DNA from: Evansella vedderi
GTDB taxonomy: Bacteria > Bacillota > Bacilli > Bacillales > Salisediminibacteriaceae
NCBI RefSeq assembly: GCF_030813435.1
Contig: NZ_JAUSUG010000003.1
Location: 124,001-188,000, forward strand
DNA: 64,000 nt
Direction: 5' to 3'
This document shows positions 8,637 to 19,986 of the stretch, piece by piece. Below the pieces are notes generated by a model. It was not told where the DNA came from. It did not search any database and saw nothing but the letters and a program-made list of their open reading frames with translations. How positions within the stretch are numbered: the stretch's first letter is position 1; each line of letters begins with the position of its first letter. The translations under genes and the position numbers were made by a program.

Positions 8637-9560
8637 TTAGGAATCCACAGACACTAACATTTTTGCAGGTTTCATCATACCGTGTCTCTTTGGGTGCTTT
8701 TCATATAATGCTAAGCATTTCCCCTGTTGATTATACAGAGCAATTAAAGGTTCGTCCATATTAATGATAGAAAAAGGCAATATTGCACCATTTAACACCT
8801 TCTGTTCCGTATCTAGGCCAATGATCTTCTTAGGGTATTCCTTTAGTGCATCTTCCACAGAGATTATGTATTTATCCCTTTGTTCTTCCTGTAACTTTAA
8901 TTCCTCTAATGGGATACAATTTTCCTTAGAAAATACCCCTGATGCTGTTCGGGTCAATAAAGACATATGTGCGGGAAACCCTAATTTTTCACCAATTGTT
9001 ACAGAAAGAGTTCGAATATATGTCCCTTTACTACACGTAGCTCTAAACCGAAAACGAACATAACCTTCTTCTGTTTTTTCGATAGGTGAAAGAAGTTCTA
9101 AATTATAAATGGTAACTATCCGTTCTGGCCGTTCCACTGTTATACCTTCACGGGCATATTCATATAGACGTTTTCCCTTAACCTTTACAGCGGAAAACAT
9201 AGGAGGAATCTGTTTGATCTCACCCGTTAACTCTTGAAAAATACGGAGCACTTCTTCTTCTTTTATAATTCGGTCTACCAACTTTTTTTCCACTATTTCC
9301 CCTGATTGATCTTCCGTGGTAGTGGAGTAGCCTAATGTTACTTCTCCCTCATACGTTTTTCTGTCGGCAGTTAAGTATTCGACAATTTTGGTAGCACGGC
9401 CCAAACAAATAGGCAGAACGCCATCCACATCAGGGTCCAGTGTACCGGTATGACCTGCCCTCTTCGTCCAAAAAATCTTCTTAACTTCCTGTACAGCAGC
9501 AAAGGAAGTCATTCCTCGGGGCTTCCACAATGGCAAAACTCCGTTCACTTCATTTTTCAT
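8637..9560 (-). CDS. truB: tRNA pseudouridine(55) synthase
   Basis: 307 residues. The catalytic aspartate is in GHTGTLDPDVDG (about D42). The KPRGMTSF N-terminal motif and a C-terminal PUA-like region are present. It converts U55 of the tRNA T-loop to pseudouridine. The ATG at 9558-9560 sits at good distance from GGAGGTGG; an in-frame TTG five codons earlier overlaps that site and is not used. A terminator (9814-9846) and a repeat lie between it and rbfA, so truB-ribF is likely a separate unit rather than the tail of the infB operon. Confidence 0.96.
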   Translation of the reverse strand: MKNEVNGVLPLWKPRGMTSFAAVQEVKKIFWTKRAGHTGTLDPDVDGVLPICLGRATKIVEYLTADRKTYEGEVTLGYSTTTEDQSGEIVEKKLVDRIIKEEEVLRIFQELTGEIKQIPPMFSAVKVKGKRLYEYAREGITVERPERIVTIYNLELLSPIEKTEEGYVRFRFRATCSKGTYIRTLSVTIGEKLGFPAHMSLLTRTASGVFSKENCIPLEELKLQEEQRDKYIISVEDALKEYPKKIIGLDTEQKVLNGAILPFSIINMDEPLIALYNQQGKCLALYEKHPKRHGMMKPAKMLVSVDS

Positions 9561-9652
9561 CTTTTCCACCTCCAAATTAATAAAATAAAATAGTATGGCT
9601 GTTGTTTTCTAAAAGTTAGTTTGCTTATTGTCAGGTAGATTCGCTCAAATAC

Positions 9653-9778
9653 GTTACAGGCGGACCAATTACGCCTAAGGGCAGCCCACGTCCTGCGTCT
9701 GCGATTACTCGACGCCAACTACTCGAGGAAGCGTCTCAGGTCCCGCTTGTGGGCAACGGAGCCTTTCACTCCTTCGAG
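9653..9778. repeat. GC-rich dispersed repeat, copy 1
   Basis: This stretch is more GC-rich than its surroundings. It begins GTTACAGGCG (9653-9662) and ends GCCTTTCACTCCTTCGAG (9761-9778); both ends recur exactly at 29637-29646 and 29792-29809. The interior also shares GGGCAACG. It lies between the rbfA terminator and truB and has no credible coding frame. It belongs to the GC-rich intergenic repeats common in Bacillaceae genomes. Confidence 0.7.
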
Positions 9779-9813
9779 CTATGAAAAACATCAAGTTATA
9801 CGTAGAGAGCCAA

Positions 9814-9846
9814 AAAGAAAAGGGGATAGACGAAAAATCTATCCCC
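9814..9846 (-). terminator. Terminator downstream of rbfA
   Basis: A perfect 9-bp stem GGGGATAGA/TCTATCCCC (9822-9830 with 9838-9846) is followed on the minus strand by TTTTCTTTTT. It starts 10 nt after the rbfA stop and ends the rimP-infB-rbfA operon. Confidence 0.9.
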
Positions 9847-9855
9847 ATACCATCC

Positions 9856-10206
9856 TTATTTATCGTCTTGATTCAGCTTGCGGAGTAACTCTTCTATTCG
9901 ATTGCCCCGTTCAATGCTTTCATCAAATTTAAAAGATAGTTCGGGTGTTTTTCGAAGCTGAATACGTTGGCCAATTTCAGAACGAATAAAGCCTTTTGCC
10001 TTTCCCAAACCCTCCAATGTTTTCGTGCGTTGGTCGTCATCTCCAAAAACAGTAATGTAGGCAGTTGCCTGTTGTAAGTCCCCAGTTACCTCCACTGCTG
10101 TTACAGTGATAAAACCGATTCGAGGGTCCTTTAGCTCTCGTTGAATGATTTCTGTTAATTCCTTCTTTATTTGTTCTCCTACGCGATTGGCACGAACATT
10201 ACTCAT
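9856..10206 (-). CDS. rbfA: 30S ribosome-binding factor RbfA
   Basis: 116 residues, full length. The KH-type fold has the N-terminal [32 protein letters not shown] motif split over two helices and the central AYITVFG strand. It binds immature 30S subunits and helps 16S 5'-end maturation, notably in cold. It is the last gene of the rimP-nusA-infB operon, 37 nt after ylxP and followed by a strong terminator. Confidence 0.97.
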   Translation of the reverse strand: MSNVRANRVGEQIKKELTEIIQRELKDPRIGFITVTAVEVTGDLQQATAYITVFGDDDQRTKTLEGLGKAKGFIRSEIGQRIQLRKTPELSFKFDESIERGNRIEELLRKLNQDDK

Positions 10207-10243
10207 AAGTTAACACACCCCTGTCAAAGTATAGATCTGTCAT

Positions 10244-10525
10244 CTATAACCACTCCCAATCTACTGTTGTTACCTCTAGATCGGGGTGATTATCGATGAC
10301 GGTCAATGCCCGTTGTAATTCTTTTTCTACTTGAGTTCGAGCTGTTCCTACTGATACAACAATCCACTGTGTACGTTGCCAAACATCTTGATGATCAGAC
10401 TCTGTGATGGATACATTATATCGTTGTCTTATTCTAGTTGATACACTTTTTAAGACGGAACGTTTATCCTTTAAGGATTGTGCATCATAGATGATAGCAT
10501 CTACGATGATGGTACCTAGAATCAA
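10244..10525 (-). CDS. ylxP: DUF503 protein YlxP
   Basis: 93 residues, single DUF503 domain. It shows the N-terminal [19 protein letters not shown] and central [16 protein letters not shown] motifs, close to the family consensus. It always sits between infB and rbfA in Bacillus; the family has been suggested to have a role in ribosome function, but no activity is proven. The start is TTG at 10523-10525, overlapping the infB stop by 4 nt, with GGAGGAA 9 nt upstream inside infB. Confidence 0.88.
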   Translation of the reverse strand: MILGTIIVDAIIYDAQSLKDKRSVLKSVSTRIRQRYNVSITESDHQDVWQRTQWIVVSVGTARTQVEKELQRALTVIDNHPDLEVTTVDWEWL

Positions 10526-12708
10526 CGCTTAATTTCCTCCATTACATACGCTTCAATGATATCTCCCTCTTTAACATCATTAAAGTTTTCAAGGGTAATA
10601 CCACATTCGTAATTTTGTGCAACCTCTTTTACATCATCTTTAAATCGTTTTAACGCATTTACTTCCCCTTCAAAGATAACAACACCATCACGAATAAGTC
10701 TTACTGTGGCATCTCTCGTAATTTTTCCATCTGTAACATATGAACCTGCAATAGTACCGATTCTAGATACTTTAAAGGTTTGGCGTACTTCTGCTTGACC
10801 AATTACTTTTTCCTTATATTCAGGGTCAAGCATACCCTTCATCGCAGCTTCTACTTCATCGATGGCGTTATAAATAACACGGTGAAGACGAATGTCAACA
10901 CCCTCCGCTTCCGCTGTCCGCTTCGCATTGACATCTGGACGAACGTTAAAGCCTATTACGATAGCATTGGAGGCACTTGCTAAAATAATATCAGATTCCG
11001 CAATAGCTCCTACACCAGTATGGATAATATTTACTTTAACACCTTCTACTTCGATCTTTTCTAAGGAGCCTCTCATTGCTTCTACAGAGCCTTGTACGTC
11101 CGCTTTCACAATGACATTAATTTCCTTTAAATCCCCTTGTTGGATTTGTTCGAATAAATCGTCAAGACTTACTCTGGAAGATTCCCTTCGGTCTGCTTCA
11201 CGCTGTTTCATCGCACGTGTTTCACCAATTTGACGAGCTTTCTTCTCATCTTCAAACACTAGGAATTGATCTCCCGCTTGTGGAACAGCATTTAAACCAG
11301 TAATTTCAACTGGGGTAGATGGACCAACAGACTTGACTCGACGGCCCCGGTCATTTACCATAGCTCGAACACGTCCAAATGTGTTTCCAACAACAATCGG
11401 ATCACCTACATGAAGAGTTCCAGCCTGAACTAATAATGTAGCTACAGGACCACGACCACGATCCAACTCCGCTTCAACTACTGTCCCTCTTGCTGGCTTA
11501 TCTGGGTTTGCTTTAAGCTCTTCCACTTCTGCAACTAGAAGAATCATCTCTAATAACTCATCGATACCAGTTCCGTTAAGTGCTGAAACGTTAACGAAGA
11601 TAGTTTCTCCGCCCCAAGCTTCTGATACTAACCCATGCTCTGTTAATTCTTGCATCACTCGATCAGGGTTAGATGCTTCCTTATCAATTTTATTTACGGC
11701 AACTATAATAGGAACATTTGCTGCTTTAGCGTGGTTGATAGCTTCAACCGTTTGCGGCATAACACCATCATCTGCAGCAACTACTAATATTGTAATATCT
11801 GTAACTTGTGCACCCCTTGCACGCATTGTAGTAAATGCTGCGTGACCTGGTGTATCAAGGAAAGTGATTTTCTTTCCATTTTCCTCTACTTGATAGGCAC
11901 CAATATGCTGGGTAATACCACCAGCTTCTCCCGCGGTTACCTTTGTATGACGAATACTGTCTAAAAGGGTTGTTTTCCCGTGGTCAACGTGTCCCATTAT
12001 TGTTACTACAGGAGGACGCTCTTTTAATGCTGCTGGATCATCCACCTCATCGAAGTTTTCAAACTCTGTTTCATCAATGACAACTTCTTCTTCCACTTCG
12101 ATACCGAATTCTTCTGCTAATAGTTCAATGGAATCATTGTCCAACTCTTGATTAATGGTAGCCATAACTCCTAAAAACATAAGTTTTTTAATAATTTCTG
12201 AAGGCTCTTTATTAATTTTTTCAGCAAATGCCCCAACGGTTATTGGTAAGCTGTAAGTTACTTTTTTAGGTGTTTCCTTTTTTGCCGGAGGCGTTTGTCC
12301 TTGTCTATTACTCTTTACTTCTTGATGCTTCTGGTTATATTGTTTCCCTTTTTTCTTGTTGTCTTTTGATCTATTACGCTTCTTTTCGTCGTCGTCTTTA
12401 AATTGCTTTTTAACTGGCTTTTCTTTCGTTGGCTCTTCCTTCTCGTTTTTCTCTTTTGAATGTGGTGAAGGTTTCTTATTGTTTTCATTCGAAGGCTGGT
12501 TCGACTTTTCGGCAGCTTTTTGATTTCCTTGGGAATTTGCTTTTTCTGTTTTCCCTTTTGCTTCTGATTCTAATTTCTCCAATGTTTCTCCTTGAATTAC
12601 GCTCATATGATTAGTCACTTCAATCCCCATATCTGTTAATTTCTTGATGACAGCTTTACTTGTTGTATTGTTCTCTTTAGCATATTCATAAATACGCATT
12701 TTCCTCAT
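10522..12708 (-). CDS. infB: Translation initiation factor IF-2
   Basis: 728 residues. It begins with the IF2N domain ([10 protein letters not shown]), then a long lysine/glutamate/asparagine-rich linker (about 55-150), a second IF2N (TVGAFAEKI), and the G domain with GHVDHGKTT (P-loop), DTPGHAAF and NKID. Domains II to IV follow. It brings fMet-tRNA to the 30S P-site and promotes subunit joining. The ATG at 12706-12708 follows GGGAGGT by 6 nt; an in-frame upstream GTG contains that site. It is preceded by rplGA and overlaps ylxP. Confidence 0.98.
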   Translation of the reverse strand: MRKMRIYEYAKENNTTSKAVIKKLTDMGIEVTNHMSVIQGETLEKLESEAKGKTEKANSQGNQKAAEKSNQPSNENNKKPSPHSKEKNEKEEPTKEKPVKKQFKDDDEKKRNRSKDNKKKGKQYNQKHQEVKSNRQGQTPPAKKETPKKVTYSLPITVGAFAEKINKEPSEIIKKLMFLGVMATINQELDNDSIELLAEEFGIEVEEEVVIDETEFENFDEVDDPAALKERPPVVTIMGHVDHGKTTLLDSIRHTKVTAGEAGGITQHIGAYQVEENGKKITFLDTPGHAAFTTMRARGAQVTDITILVVAADDGVMPQTVEAINHAKAANVPIIVAVNKIDKEASNPDRVMQELTEHGLVSEAWGGETIFVNVSALNGTGIDELLEMILLVAEVEELKANPDKPARGTVVEAELDRGRGPVATLLVQAGTLHVGDPIVVGNTFGRVRAMVNDRGRRVKSVGPSTPVEITGLNAVPQAGDQFLVFEDEKKARQIGETRAMKQREADRRESSRVSLDDLFEQIQQGDLKEINVIVKADVQGSVEAMRGSLEKIEVEGVKVNIIHTGVGAIAESDIILASASNAIVIGFNVRPDVNAKRTAEAEGVDIRLHRVIYNAIDEVEAAMKGMLDPEYKEKVIGQAEVRQTFKVSRIGTIAGSYVTDGKITRDATVRLIRDGVVIFEGEVNALKRFKDDVKEVAQNYECGITLENFNDVKEGDIIEAYVMEEIKR

Positions 12709-12776
12709 ATACTTACCTCCCACCTTCGTGCTGTTCCATCTATATGGCTTATGCGATTAGGATGGTACCCACAAAG

Positions 12777-13079
12777 TTATTCAATTAATGTCTTTATTTT
12801 TTTAGCAAATCCAGGATCTTCAATACCAACTACTACCCGCTCTGCTTTTCCGATAGCACTTCCAATTAACCTTCGTTCCCCTTTAATTACCAACGGAACA
12901 TGGTAATACGTACATTTATCCTTGAGCTTTTTCTTTGTATTGTCAGAGGCATCCTCAGACACAATAACAAGGAAAACTTTTTTTTTCTGTATGGCCTTTA
13001 CAACCAGCTCTTCTCCCGTTACCACTTTTCTAGCTCGATATGCGAGCCCTAACGTATTGAGCCAAGCTGTATCATTCAT
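12777..13079 (-). CDS. rplGA: L7Ae-family RNA-binding protein (YlxQ/RplGA)
   Basis: 100 residues with the L7Ae/L30e/S12e fold: GLAYRARKVVTGEELVVKAIQ at the start, VFLVIVSEDASDNTKKKL in the middle, and the G-x-AIGKAERVVVGIED end. Family members bind kink-turn RNA. The B. subtilis paralogues bind k-turns in vitro, but their cellular target is unclear. It overlaps ylxR by 4 nt and precedes infB in the nusA operon. Confidence 0.9.
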   Translation of the reverse strand: MNDTAWLNTLGLAYRARKVVTGEELVVKAIQKKKVFLVIVSEDASDNTKKKLKDKCTYYHVPLVIKGERRLIGSAIGKAERVVVGIEDPGFAKKIKTLIE

Positions 13080-13342
13080 GGTTTAACTTCCTTTAATAAT
13101 TGATCATATATTTCAATTGGAACCTCTACTTTTAGGTGCCGAGCTAAAGCATTTTTCTTTTTAGCTTCTTTAATTACTTCTTCATCCAAAGTAATGTAAG
13201 CACCACGGCCAGATTTTTTTGAAGTATGATCGATCATTACTGAACCTTCTGGCGTTCTTACAACCCTAATTAATTCTTTCTTGGGTTTCATTTCATTAGT
13301 AATAACACATTTACGAAGTGGTGTTTTTTTATTTCCAGCCAA
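13076..13342 (-). CDS. rnpM: YlxR family RNA-binding protein (RnpM)
   Basis: 88 residues. It has the family signature PLRKCVITNEMKPKKELIRVVR and the GRGAYIT motif. The fold binds nucleic acid, and B. subtilis YlxR has been described as an RNase P modulator. The start is placed at TTG 13340-13342, 8 nt after AAGGGAG; the GTG at 13351 is immediately next to the site. It sits 14 nt after nusA and overlaps rplGA. Confidence 0.88.
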   Translation of the reverse strand: MAGNKKTPLRKCVITNEMKPKKELIRVVRTPEGSVMIDHTSKKSGRGAYITLDEEVIKEAKKKNALARHLKVEVPIEIYDQLLKEVKP

Positions 13343-13356
13343 TCTTACCACTCCCT

Positions 13357-14532
13357 TTATTGATTTTGTTCCTCTGTATTTTCATCTACTTCCACACTAT
13401 CATCAAGTTCCTCAAGAACTTCAAAATTATCATCATGCTCCTCAATGTCCCAGGATCCTTCCTCTTTCACAGGTGCATTGGGATCGTATAAGCCTAGTTC
13501 CTCAGCTTCACTTTGGCTTTTAATATCAATTTTCCAGCCGGTCAACTTTGCAGCTAATCTGGCATTTTGTCCCCGCTTTCCAATGGCTAGTGATAATTGA
13601 TAGTCAGGAACAACAACCTGAGTCATTTTTTCTTCTTCGTTTACTGTTACTTGAACGACCTTGGATGGACTTAGTGCATTGGCCACGTATACCTTTGGAT
13701 CATCAGACCATCGGACAATATCAATCTTTTCCCCTTTTAATTCGTTTACAATTGCCTGTACCCTTTGTCCTTTAGGGCCAACACATGATCCAACCGGATC
13801 CACCTCAGGGTCTTCCGCGTGAACAGCAATCTTGGAGCGGTCTCCTGCTTCTCTAGATACGGACTTTATTTCCACAGTTCCGTCATAAATTTCTGGAACC
13901 TCTAATTCAAAGAGACGTTTTAGTAATCCAGGGTGTGTACGGGAAATCATAATTTGAGGACCCTTTGTTGTTTTTTCAACTTTTGTGATGTATGCCTTAA
14001 TTCTGTCATTATGGCGATACGTTTCGTTAGGCATTTGCTCATTTACTGGCATCAGTGCTTCCACTTTTCCTAAATCTACATAAATAAACCGGTGATCCTG
14101 CCGTTGTACAATACCAGTCATTATATCCTCTTCACGATCAATGAAATCAGAATATATAATACCCCGTTCTGCTTCCCGAACCCTTTGCGTTACTACTTGC
14201 TTCGCAGTTTGAGCAGCGATCCTGCCAAAGTCTCGAGGTGTAACCTCAATTTCAACCACATCATCGACGTCATATTGAGGATTAATTGCCTTAGCTGCCT
14301 CAAGTGATATTTCTAGACGGGCATCAAAGACCTCTTCTACAACTTCCTTTCTAGCAAAAACACGAATGCTCCCAGAAGTCCGGTCAATATCCACTCGGAC
14401 ATTTTGTGCTGAATTAAAATTTCGTTTGTAGCCTGTAATCAATGCTTGTTCAATAGCTTCAAGTATAATTTCTTTGTCAATACCTTTGTCTTTTTCGATG
14501 CTAGTTAGCGCATCCATAAATTCACTGTTCAT
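13357..14532 (-). CDS. nusA: Transcription termination/antitermination factor NusA
   Basis: 391 residues: an N-terminal RNA polymerase-binding domain (1-125), S1 (about 133-200, GIVQRQDHRFIYVDLG), and KH1/KH2 (SCVGPKGQRVQ, AIGKRGQNARLAAKLTGWKIDI). It ends in an acidic tail (about 350-391). It binds RNA polymerase and RNA to stimulate pausing and intrinsic termination. The length matches Gram-positive NusA, which lacks the extra C-terminal repeats of enterobacteria. Second gene of the rimP operon. Confidence 0.98.
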   Translation of the reverse strand: MNSEFMDALTSIEKDKGIDKEIILEAIEQALITGYKRNFNSAQNVRVDIDRTSGSIRVFARKEVVEEVFDARLEISLEAAKAINPQYDVDDVVEIEVTPRDFGRIAAQTAKQVVTQRVREAERGIIYSDFIDREEDIMTGIVQRQDHRFIYVDLGKVEALMPVNEQMPNETYRHNDRIKAYITKVEKTTKGPQIMISRTHPGLLKRLFELEVPEIYDGTVEIKSVSREAGDRSKIAVHAEDPEVDPVGSCVGPKGQRVQAIVNELKGEKIDIVRWSDDPKVYVANALSPSKVVQVTVNEEEKMTQVVVPDYQLSLAIGKRGQNARLAAKLTGWKIDIKSQSEAEELGLYDPNAPVKEEGSWDIEEHDDNFEVLEELDDSVEVDENTEEQNQ

Positions 14533-14600
14533 GAATTTCGTTTCCCCCTTTCAATTTAAAAAAGCATAAGACGGTCTAAATCGTCTGCAATTTGATAATT

Positions 14601-15071
14601 TTAAAATGCAACAGCAAGTCTTGCTTTTGCAACCTTTTCATAAGGAATTTCAATGTTTTTCTTCCTCGTCTTCATTTTCATCTCAATGGTAAGTGTTTCA
14701 CCATCAAAATCCTTAAGGATTCCTTCAAATGTCTTTTCTCCATCAATCGGAGCATATGTAGTAACATGTACATTTTTCCCTACAGCTCTCGTTATGTCTT
14801 GTGGTTTTTTCAACGGACGTTCTGCTCCTGGTGAAGAAACCTCTAAATAATACATTTGATCTATAGGGTCGTGTTTATCTAATGCTTCACTTAGCTGCTC
14901 ACTGACTGCTGTGCAATCATCCAAGTCAACTCCGCCTTCACGATCTATATAAACACGAAGAAACCAACTTTTACCTTCCTTTGTAAATTCGATATCAACC
15001 AATTCTAAAGCGAGTTTTTCTAATATTGGTGTAACTAACGATTCCGTTGCCTCACGGACATTTCCAGACAC
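14601..15071 (-). CDS. rimP: Ribosome maturation factor RimP
   Basis: 156 residues. It shows the N-terminal [17 protein letters not shown], the central [14 protein letters not shown] and [14 protein letters not shown] motifs, and a C-terminal SH3-like domain. It assists 30S head/body assembly. The start is GTG at 15069-15071, 8 nt after AAAGGAGG. It is first gene of the rimP-nusA-ylxR-rplGA-infB-ylxP-rbfA operon. The upstream 15072-15190 space must hold the promoter, but I see no box pair I trust. Confidence 0.96.
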   Translation of the reverse strand: MSGNVREATESLVTPILEKLALELVDIEFTKEGKSWFLRVYIDREGGVDLDDCTAVSEQLSEALDKHDPIDQMYYLEVSSPGAERPLKKPQDITRAVGKNVHVTTYAPIDGEKTFEGILKDFDGETLTIEMKMKTRKKNIEIPYEKVAKARLAVAF

Positions 15072-15194
15072 AGTAATACCTCCTTTATATGACTTTTACC
15101 TTCCTAAATTGCACCTTATTGGTTCGTCATTTTATACTTAGGTCAATTGAACTTTTGTTTATTGTACCCATTAATTAATAAATACAGTTTTTAA

Positions 15195-15230
15195 TCGCAA
15201 AAGAAAGAGTGGGATAGACCCACTCTTTCT
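15195..15230 (-). terminator. Terminator downstream of polC
   Basis: A perfect 12-bp stem (15202-15213 with 15219-15230) has a 5-nt loop; the minus-strand tail is TTTTGCG. It lies 320 nt past the polC stop, with a GC-rich repeat in between. Confidence 0.72.
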
Positions 15231-15339
15231 GCCGTCGCTATTACCAGTATTTCCATCTAACTATAACATAAACCTCAAAGCCTTGCAAATAAGCCATTTT
15301 CAGCGATCTTCTATTTAATTAAATGATCTCTTGAACTTG

Positions 15340-15525
15340 GATGTTGATTTTCGCTTCAGGATGCTCCTGCGCCACTTCGTTTGCTCGTCGCAGGTAAAGA
15401 GTGCTCGCTTTCCGCGGGCAACGCTTCACCCTCCTCGGGAAGTGCACCCTGCGGTGTCTTCAGCTGTTGTTATTCCCGCAGGAGTCTCGCACCTTCCGCT
15501 TCAATCAACGCTGTTTCAAAGTTAA
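15340..15525. repeat. GC-rich dispersed repeat, copy 2
   Basis: This stretch lies between polC and its terminator. It contains CTCGCTTTCCGCGGG, a CCTCCTCGG core, and CCCGCAGGAGTCTCGC, with GTTGATTTTCGCTTC and CTTCCGCTTCAATCAAC as imperfect inverted ends. The 17-mer CCGCGGGCAACGCTTCA (15412-15428) recurs exactly at 29667-29683. This layout matches the ~150-nt GC-rich intergenic repeats I know from many Bacillaceae genomes. Translations are short and uninformative. Confidence 0.75.
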
Positions 15526-15549
15526 TACTGTCCATTAATTAAGTCTTCC

Positions 15550-18500
15550 TTAAAAGAGAGATAGTTGGTTGGAATCTGGGAGTCCTTCTAAGCAGCCATG
15601 GTCGTCTAAGTTTTCTAAGACACTTTTCGTAATTTTGCTTCGCTCACGTAAATTCTCCTTCGATAGGAACTCTCCATCTTCCCTTGCCTTCACAATATTT
15701 ACTGCGGCGTTTGTTCCAACTCCATTTAAAGCATTAAACGGAGGGATTAAGCTATTCCCATCCACAAGGAATTCCTTAGCGGAAGATCGATTTAAATCAA
15801 CCTTTTGAAACGACATTCCACGTTCACACATTTCTAGTGCTAATTCCAGTACGGTTACCACACTTTTCTCTTTAGGGGTTGCATCTAACCCTTTGCTGTA
15901 TATCTCTTCAATACGTTTACGGATACTTGCTGATCCCCTCACCATTGTGTCTAATTCAAAATCATCAGCCCTTACGGTAAAATACGCAGCGTAAAATAAA
16001 ATAGGGTAATGAACTTTAAAGTAGGCAATTCTGACAGCCATTAATACATAGGCAGCTGCGTGAGCTTTAGGGAACATATACTTTATTTTCAAGCATGAGC
16101 CAATGTACCAATCAGGAACACCATTTTTCTTCATTTCCTCCACCCATTCATCCTGAAGTCCTTTTCCTTTTCGGACGGATTCCATGATTTTAAAGGCTAA
16201 GGAATGCTCTAAACCTTTGTATATTAGGTAAACCATGATATCATCACGACACCCAATAACATCTTTTAAAACACATGTCCCATTAGCTATGAGGTCAGCA
16301 GCATTATTTAACCATACATCTGTACCGTGGGAAAGGCCAGAAATCTGTACTAATTCACTGAAGGTATTTGGTTTCGTTTCCTCTAACATTTGACGTACAA
16401 ATCGTGTACCAAACTCTGGGATCCCATATGTTCCTGTTTTACACATAATTTGTTCTTCCGTCACACCTAAAGATTCTGTTCCACCAAATAATTTGTATAC
16501 TTCTGGATCGTCAACTGGAATATCTTTTGGATCTATACCGCTTAAGTCTTGTAGCATACGAATAACCGTTGGATCATCGTGACCGAGTATATCAAGCTTT
16601 AGCAAATTATCGTGGATGGAATGGAAATCATAATGGGTTGTCCGCCATTCTGATTCATGATCATCTGCTGGATATTGAATAGGTGTGAAATCATAAATAT
16701 CCATATAATCTGGAACTACAATGATTCCCCCTGGGTGTTGGCCGGTCGTTCTTTTTACACCAGTACACCCCGAAACAAGTCGATCAATTTCAGCACCCCT
16801 TAGCTGCAATTGATTATCATCTTCATAACCTTTTACAAAACCGTAAGCCGTTTTCTCTGCAACAGTACCAATCGTTCCCGCTTTGTACACAAATTCTTCT
16901 CCAAATAACTCCTTCGTATAATTATGTGCAATTGATTGATACTCCCCAGAGAAGTTTAAATCAATATCGGGTACTTTATCTCCCTTAAATCCTAAGAAGG
17001 TTTCAAATGGGATATCCTGTCCATCTTTCTTATATTTTGTCCCACATTTTTCACAATCCTTATCTGGTAAATCAAAGCCGGAACCGACGGAACCATCATC
17101 AAAGAAGACAGAGTGATGACAATTTGGACATACGTAATGTGGAGGTAGTGGATTTACCTCCGTAATTTCTGTCATAGTTGCCACAAAGCTTGAACCAACC
17201 GATCCCCGGGACCCTACAAGATAACCGTCGATGAGGGATTTTTTTACGAGCTTATGAGAAATAAGGTAAATAACAGAGAATCCGTTGCTAATTATACTGT
17301 TTAATTCTTTTTCTAATCGTGCTTCCACTATTTCAGGTAAATTTTCACCATAAATACTACGGGCCATTCCGTAACTCATTTCCCGCATTTCATCGTCTGC
17401 CCCTTCAATTTTCGGGGTATATAGGTCGTCAGGAATAGGTTTGATTTCTTCTATTTCATCTGCTATAGCATTTGTATTTGTTACTACAATTTCTTTGGCT
17501 TTTTCCTCTGGAAGGAAACTAAAGCAAGCTAACATTTCGTCTGTTGTTCGGAAATGTACTTGTGGTAATGTTTGTTTGTTTAAAGGGTTTGCTCCCCCTT
17601 GGGACCCAATTAAAATTTTTCGATAGATCCAGTCAACCTCGTTTAAATAGTGAACATTGCCAGTAGCAACTACTTTTTTCCCTAATTTTTCACCCAGGTC
17701 GATTATTTTTTTGATGATATCCTTCAAGGCTAGCTCATCGCGAACAATTTCCTTTTCAATGAGATGATAGTAATTACTTGGCGGTTGTACTTCTAAATAA
17801 TCGTAGAACTCCGCAACTTTTTCCACCTCTTCAGGGGACTTTTGCATCATGGCATCAAAAACCTCACCGTTGTCACAAGCCGACCCTACGATCAATCCTT
17901 CTCTGTGCTCCGTTAAAACAGATTTTGGAATCCTCGGGACTCGATAAAAATAGTTAATATGAGACAAGGAAACTAGCTTATATAAATTACGTAAGCCCTT
18001 TTTGTTTTTAGCAAAAATAATACAATGGTTAGGTCTTTGTTTCTTATAATCATCTTTAGACGTTTGTTCATTTAATTGGTTATGGTTAAATATCCCCTTC
18101 TCAGTTGCATCCTTCACCATTTTCCATAAAAGGTGTCCCGTTGCTTCCGCATCATAAATAGCTCTGTGGTGAGCAACTAGTTCGATATTAAATTTTTTAC
18201 AAAGGGTGTTTAACCGGTAATTTTTAAAGGTAGGGTAAAGCGTTCGCCCTAATTCAAGTGTATCGATAACGGGATTACTAGCATGCTCATAACCTACTTT
18301 TTTCAAGGCAGCATTAATAAACCCCATATCAAAGCTAGCGTTATGGGCAACTAAAATATCGTCGCCAATCCATTCATGGAAATCCTTAATAACGTCAGCA
18401 ATTTCCGGTGCATTTTCCACCATATCATCTGTAATTCCTGTTAAATCAATGATAAGGGGGGATAACTTCTCGTGTGGATTAGCAAAGGATTCAAAACGAT

Positions 18501-19854
18501 CGATAATTTCCCCATCCTTCACCTTAACGGCTGCAAGCTCAATAATTGTATTGTAAACAGCGGACAATCCCGTTGTCTCTACGTCAAAAACCACATACGT
18601 ATCGTCTAACAGAGTTCTATCGGCAGGATTATACGCGATAGGAACACCGTCGTCTACGAGATTTGCTTCCACACCATAAAGGATTTTTACCCCCGTCTTT
18701 TTCCCTGCTGAATAAGCCTCAGGGAAGGATTGTAATACGGCATGATCCGTTATAGCAATGGCTTTATGTCCCCACTTATTCGCCTGTTCCACATGTTTCG
18801 AGACGGCAGTAACAGCATCCATCTGACTCATTGGAGAATGAAGATGGAGTTCAACACGCTTTTCCCCTTCTGGAGCATTATCTGGACGAGCAGGTGGTTT
18901 AATCTCTTGTAGGTCCCTCCCCATCATCGTTAAGTCTCTTACGAAGGTATCAAACTGAATGGATCCCCTTACTCTTACCCACATTCCCTTTTTAATGGAC
19001 TCCAGCATGGGAAGGTCTTCTTTTCCATTTGAAAATATTTTAACGAGAATAGAATCTGTGTAATCAGTAACCTTAAAGGTTAATAGAGATCGACCACTCT
19101 TTAGTTCCCTTATCTCCGCATCAAATATATAACCTTCTATTGCTACACGACGATCTTCTTCAATTATTTCTCTAATAGACACCAATTCGTCTTGTTTGAT
19201 GGCATGTCCAATGGATACTGGTCCACTTGGTCCTTCTTCAGTTTGTTTCTCCTCTTGTTTCTTCTTCTCCATCATGGCTGCCACCATTTTGGAATGGTCT
19301 TCTTCATTTTTTTGTTCCACAAACTTTTCTACTGCTTCCTTGGATTCTACCACTCTAGTTTCCACAATAGGTTTACCAAACCCTACTTCCTCAAAGGCTT
19401 GTTGAAGAGGTGCTTGTACACGGCGCTTCATCATTTCCCCTTCTGTATCATTCATAACTGTAATCATGATTTTACTACCATTTAAAGTAGGTGTTTGTTC
19501 TTGTAGCCGTCTTATCAGTCCGTTTGTAGAGGAACGTAGCTTTTCAATAAAAAAAGGCCAATACTGAGCAAGATATTCATTTGGATTCACTTCATTTGTA
19601 TAACTAAGGATAATGTCTACCTTAGCGATATGTTCTAATCTATTTATTATTTGATTTTGAAAAAGCTCGAAAGCTGGGAAAGGTAATATTCCAGGAAGTG
19701 AAATATGAAAAATCCATTTTCTTTCATTCTGAAAAACTTCTAGTTTTTCAATAGCTCCTTCTTTCAAATATTTTTTAATTAACTCATCCGGCATGACTAC
19801 TTGCTCTAACAGAAGCTGGAATCGCTCCCTTCGAATCCGTTGTTCCTCGTTCAT
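15550..19854 (-). CDS. polC: DNA polymerase III alpha subunit PolC (Gram-positive type)
   Basis: 1434 residues, full length. In order it has an N-terminal domain and OB fold (about 230-320), a PHP domain beginning [16 protein letters not shown], and a DEDDh 3'-5' exonuclease inserted in PHP ([10 protein letters not shown] about 425, [17 protein letters not shown]). The polymerase core follows with a four-cysteine zinc site (CPNCHH...CEKCG), [11 protein letters not shown] catalytic aspartates, and helix-hairpin-helix elements at the end. It is the main replicative polymerase. The ATG follows AGGAGGAACC. It is monocistronic by context. Confidence 0.98.
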   Translation of the reverse strand: MNEEQRIRRERFQLLLEQVVMPDELIKKYLKEGAIEKLEVFQNERKWIFHISLPGILPFPAFELFQNQIINRLEHIAKVDIILSYTNEVNPNEYLAQYWPFFIEKLRSSTNGLIRRLQEQTPTLNGSKIMITVMNDTEGEMMKRRVQAPLQQAFEEVGFGKPIVETRVVESKEAVEKFVEQKNEEDHSKMVAAMMEKKKQEEKQTEEGPSGPVSIGHAIKQDELVSIREIIEEDRRVAIEGYIFDAEIRELKSGRSLLTFKVTDYTDSILVKIFSNGKEDLPMLESIKKGMWVRVRGSIQFDTFVRDLTMMGRDLQEIKPPARPDNAPEGEKRVELHLHSPMSQMDAVTAVSKHVEQANKWGHKAIAITDHAVLQSFPEAYSAGKKTGVKILYGVEANLVDDGVPIAYNPADRTLLDDTYVVFDVETTGLSAVYNTIIELAAVKVKDGEIIDRFESFANPHEKLSPLIIDLTGITDDMVENAPEIADVIKDFHEWIGDDILVAHNASFDMGFINAALKKVGYEHASNPVIDTLELGRTLYPTFKNYRLNTLCKKFNIELVAHHRAIYDAEATGHLLWKMVKDATEKGIFNHNQLNEQTSKDDYKKQRPNHCIIFAKNKKGLRNLYKLVSLSHINYFYRVPRIPKSVLTEHREGLIVGSACDNGEVFDAMMQKSPEEVEKVAEFYDYLEVQPPSNYYHLIEKEIVRDELALKDIIKKIIDLGEKLGKKVVATGNVHYLNEVDWIYRKILIGSQGGANPLNKQTLPQVHFRTTDEMLACFSFLPEEKAKEIVVTNTNAIADEIEEIKPIPDDLYTPKIEGADDEMREMSYGMARSIYGENLPEIVEARLEKELNSIISNGFSVIYLISHKLVKKSLIDGYLVGSRGSVGSSFVATMTEITEVNPLPPHYVCPNCHHSVFFDDGSVGSGFDLPDKDCEKCGTKYKKDGQDIPFETFLGFKGDKVPDIDLNFSGEYQSIAHNYTKELFGEEFVYKAGTIGTVAEKTAYGFVKGYEDDNQLQLRGAEIDRLVSGCTGVKRTTGQHPGGIIVVPDYMDIYDFTPIQYPADDHESEWRTTHYDFHSIHDNLLKLDILGHDDPTVIRMLQDLSGIDPKDIPVDDPEVYKLFGGTESLGVTEEQIMCKTGTYGIPEFGTRFVRQMLEETKPNTFSELVQISGLSHGTDVWLNNAADLIANGTCVLKDVIGCRDDIMVYLIYKGLEHSLAFKIMESVRKGKGLQDEWVEEMKKNGVPDWYIGSCLKIKYMFPKAHAAAYVLMAVRIAYFKVHYPILFYAAYFTVRADDFELDTMVRGSASIRKRIEEIYSKGLDATPKEKSVVTVLELALEMCERGMSFQKVDLNRSSAKEFLVDGNSLIPPFNALNGVGTNAAVNIVKAREDGEFLSKENLRERSKITKSVLENLDDHGCLEGLPDSNQLSLF

Positions 19855-19872
19855 GTCGGTTCCTCCTCATAC

Positions 19873-19916
19873 GAAAAGCGTAAGCGCCTTGTGAATAGAC
19901 GCGAACGCTAGACAAA
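19873..19916. repeat. Short GCGxAAGCGCC repeat upstream of polC
   Basis: AAAAGCGTAAGCGCCTTG at the left and CGCTAGACAA at the right match the ends of a repeat type better preserved at 58328-58425 (AAACGCAAGGCGCC...GGAGCTAGACA). The middle is deleted. It lies between the proS terminator and the polC ribosome binding site. Confidence 0.5.
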
Positions 19917-19919
19917 TTT

Positions 19920-19962
19920 AAAATTAAATTTAGATGAGGCTGTCCCAAAATGGAACAACCTC
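19920..19962 (-). terminator. Terminator downstream of proS
   Basis: On the minus strand an 11-bp stem (left arm 19962-19952, right arm 19946-19936) pairs fully with two G-U wobbles and a 5-nt loop, followed by the AT-rich tail CTAAATTTAATTTT. The wobbles pair only in the minus-strand RNA, which fixes the orientation. Confidence 0.72.
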
Positions 19963-19986
19963 TCCTATTTTCTTTCTTATTCTATT

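Noticed and set aside
9747-9932. 61-codon plus-strand frame between rbfA and truB
   Set aside because: It runs from a repeat through the rbfA terminator into rbfA antisense; no ribosome site.
15331-15525. 64-codon plus-strand frame downstream of polC
   Set aside because: It coincides with a dispersed GC-rich repeat, opposite to all surrounding genes, with no conserved domain.
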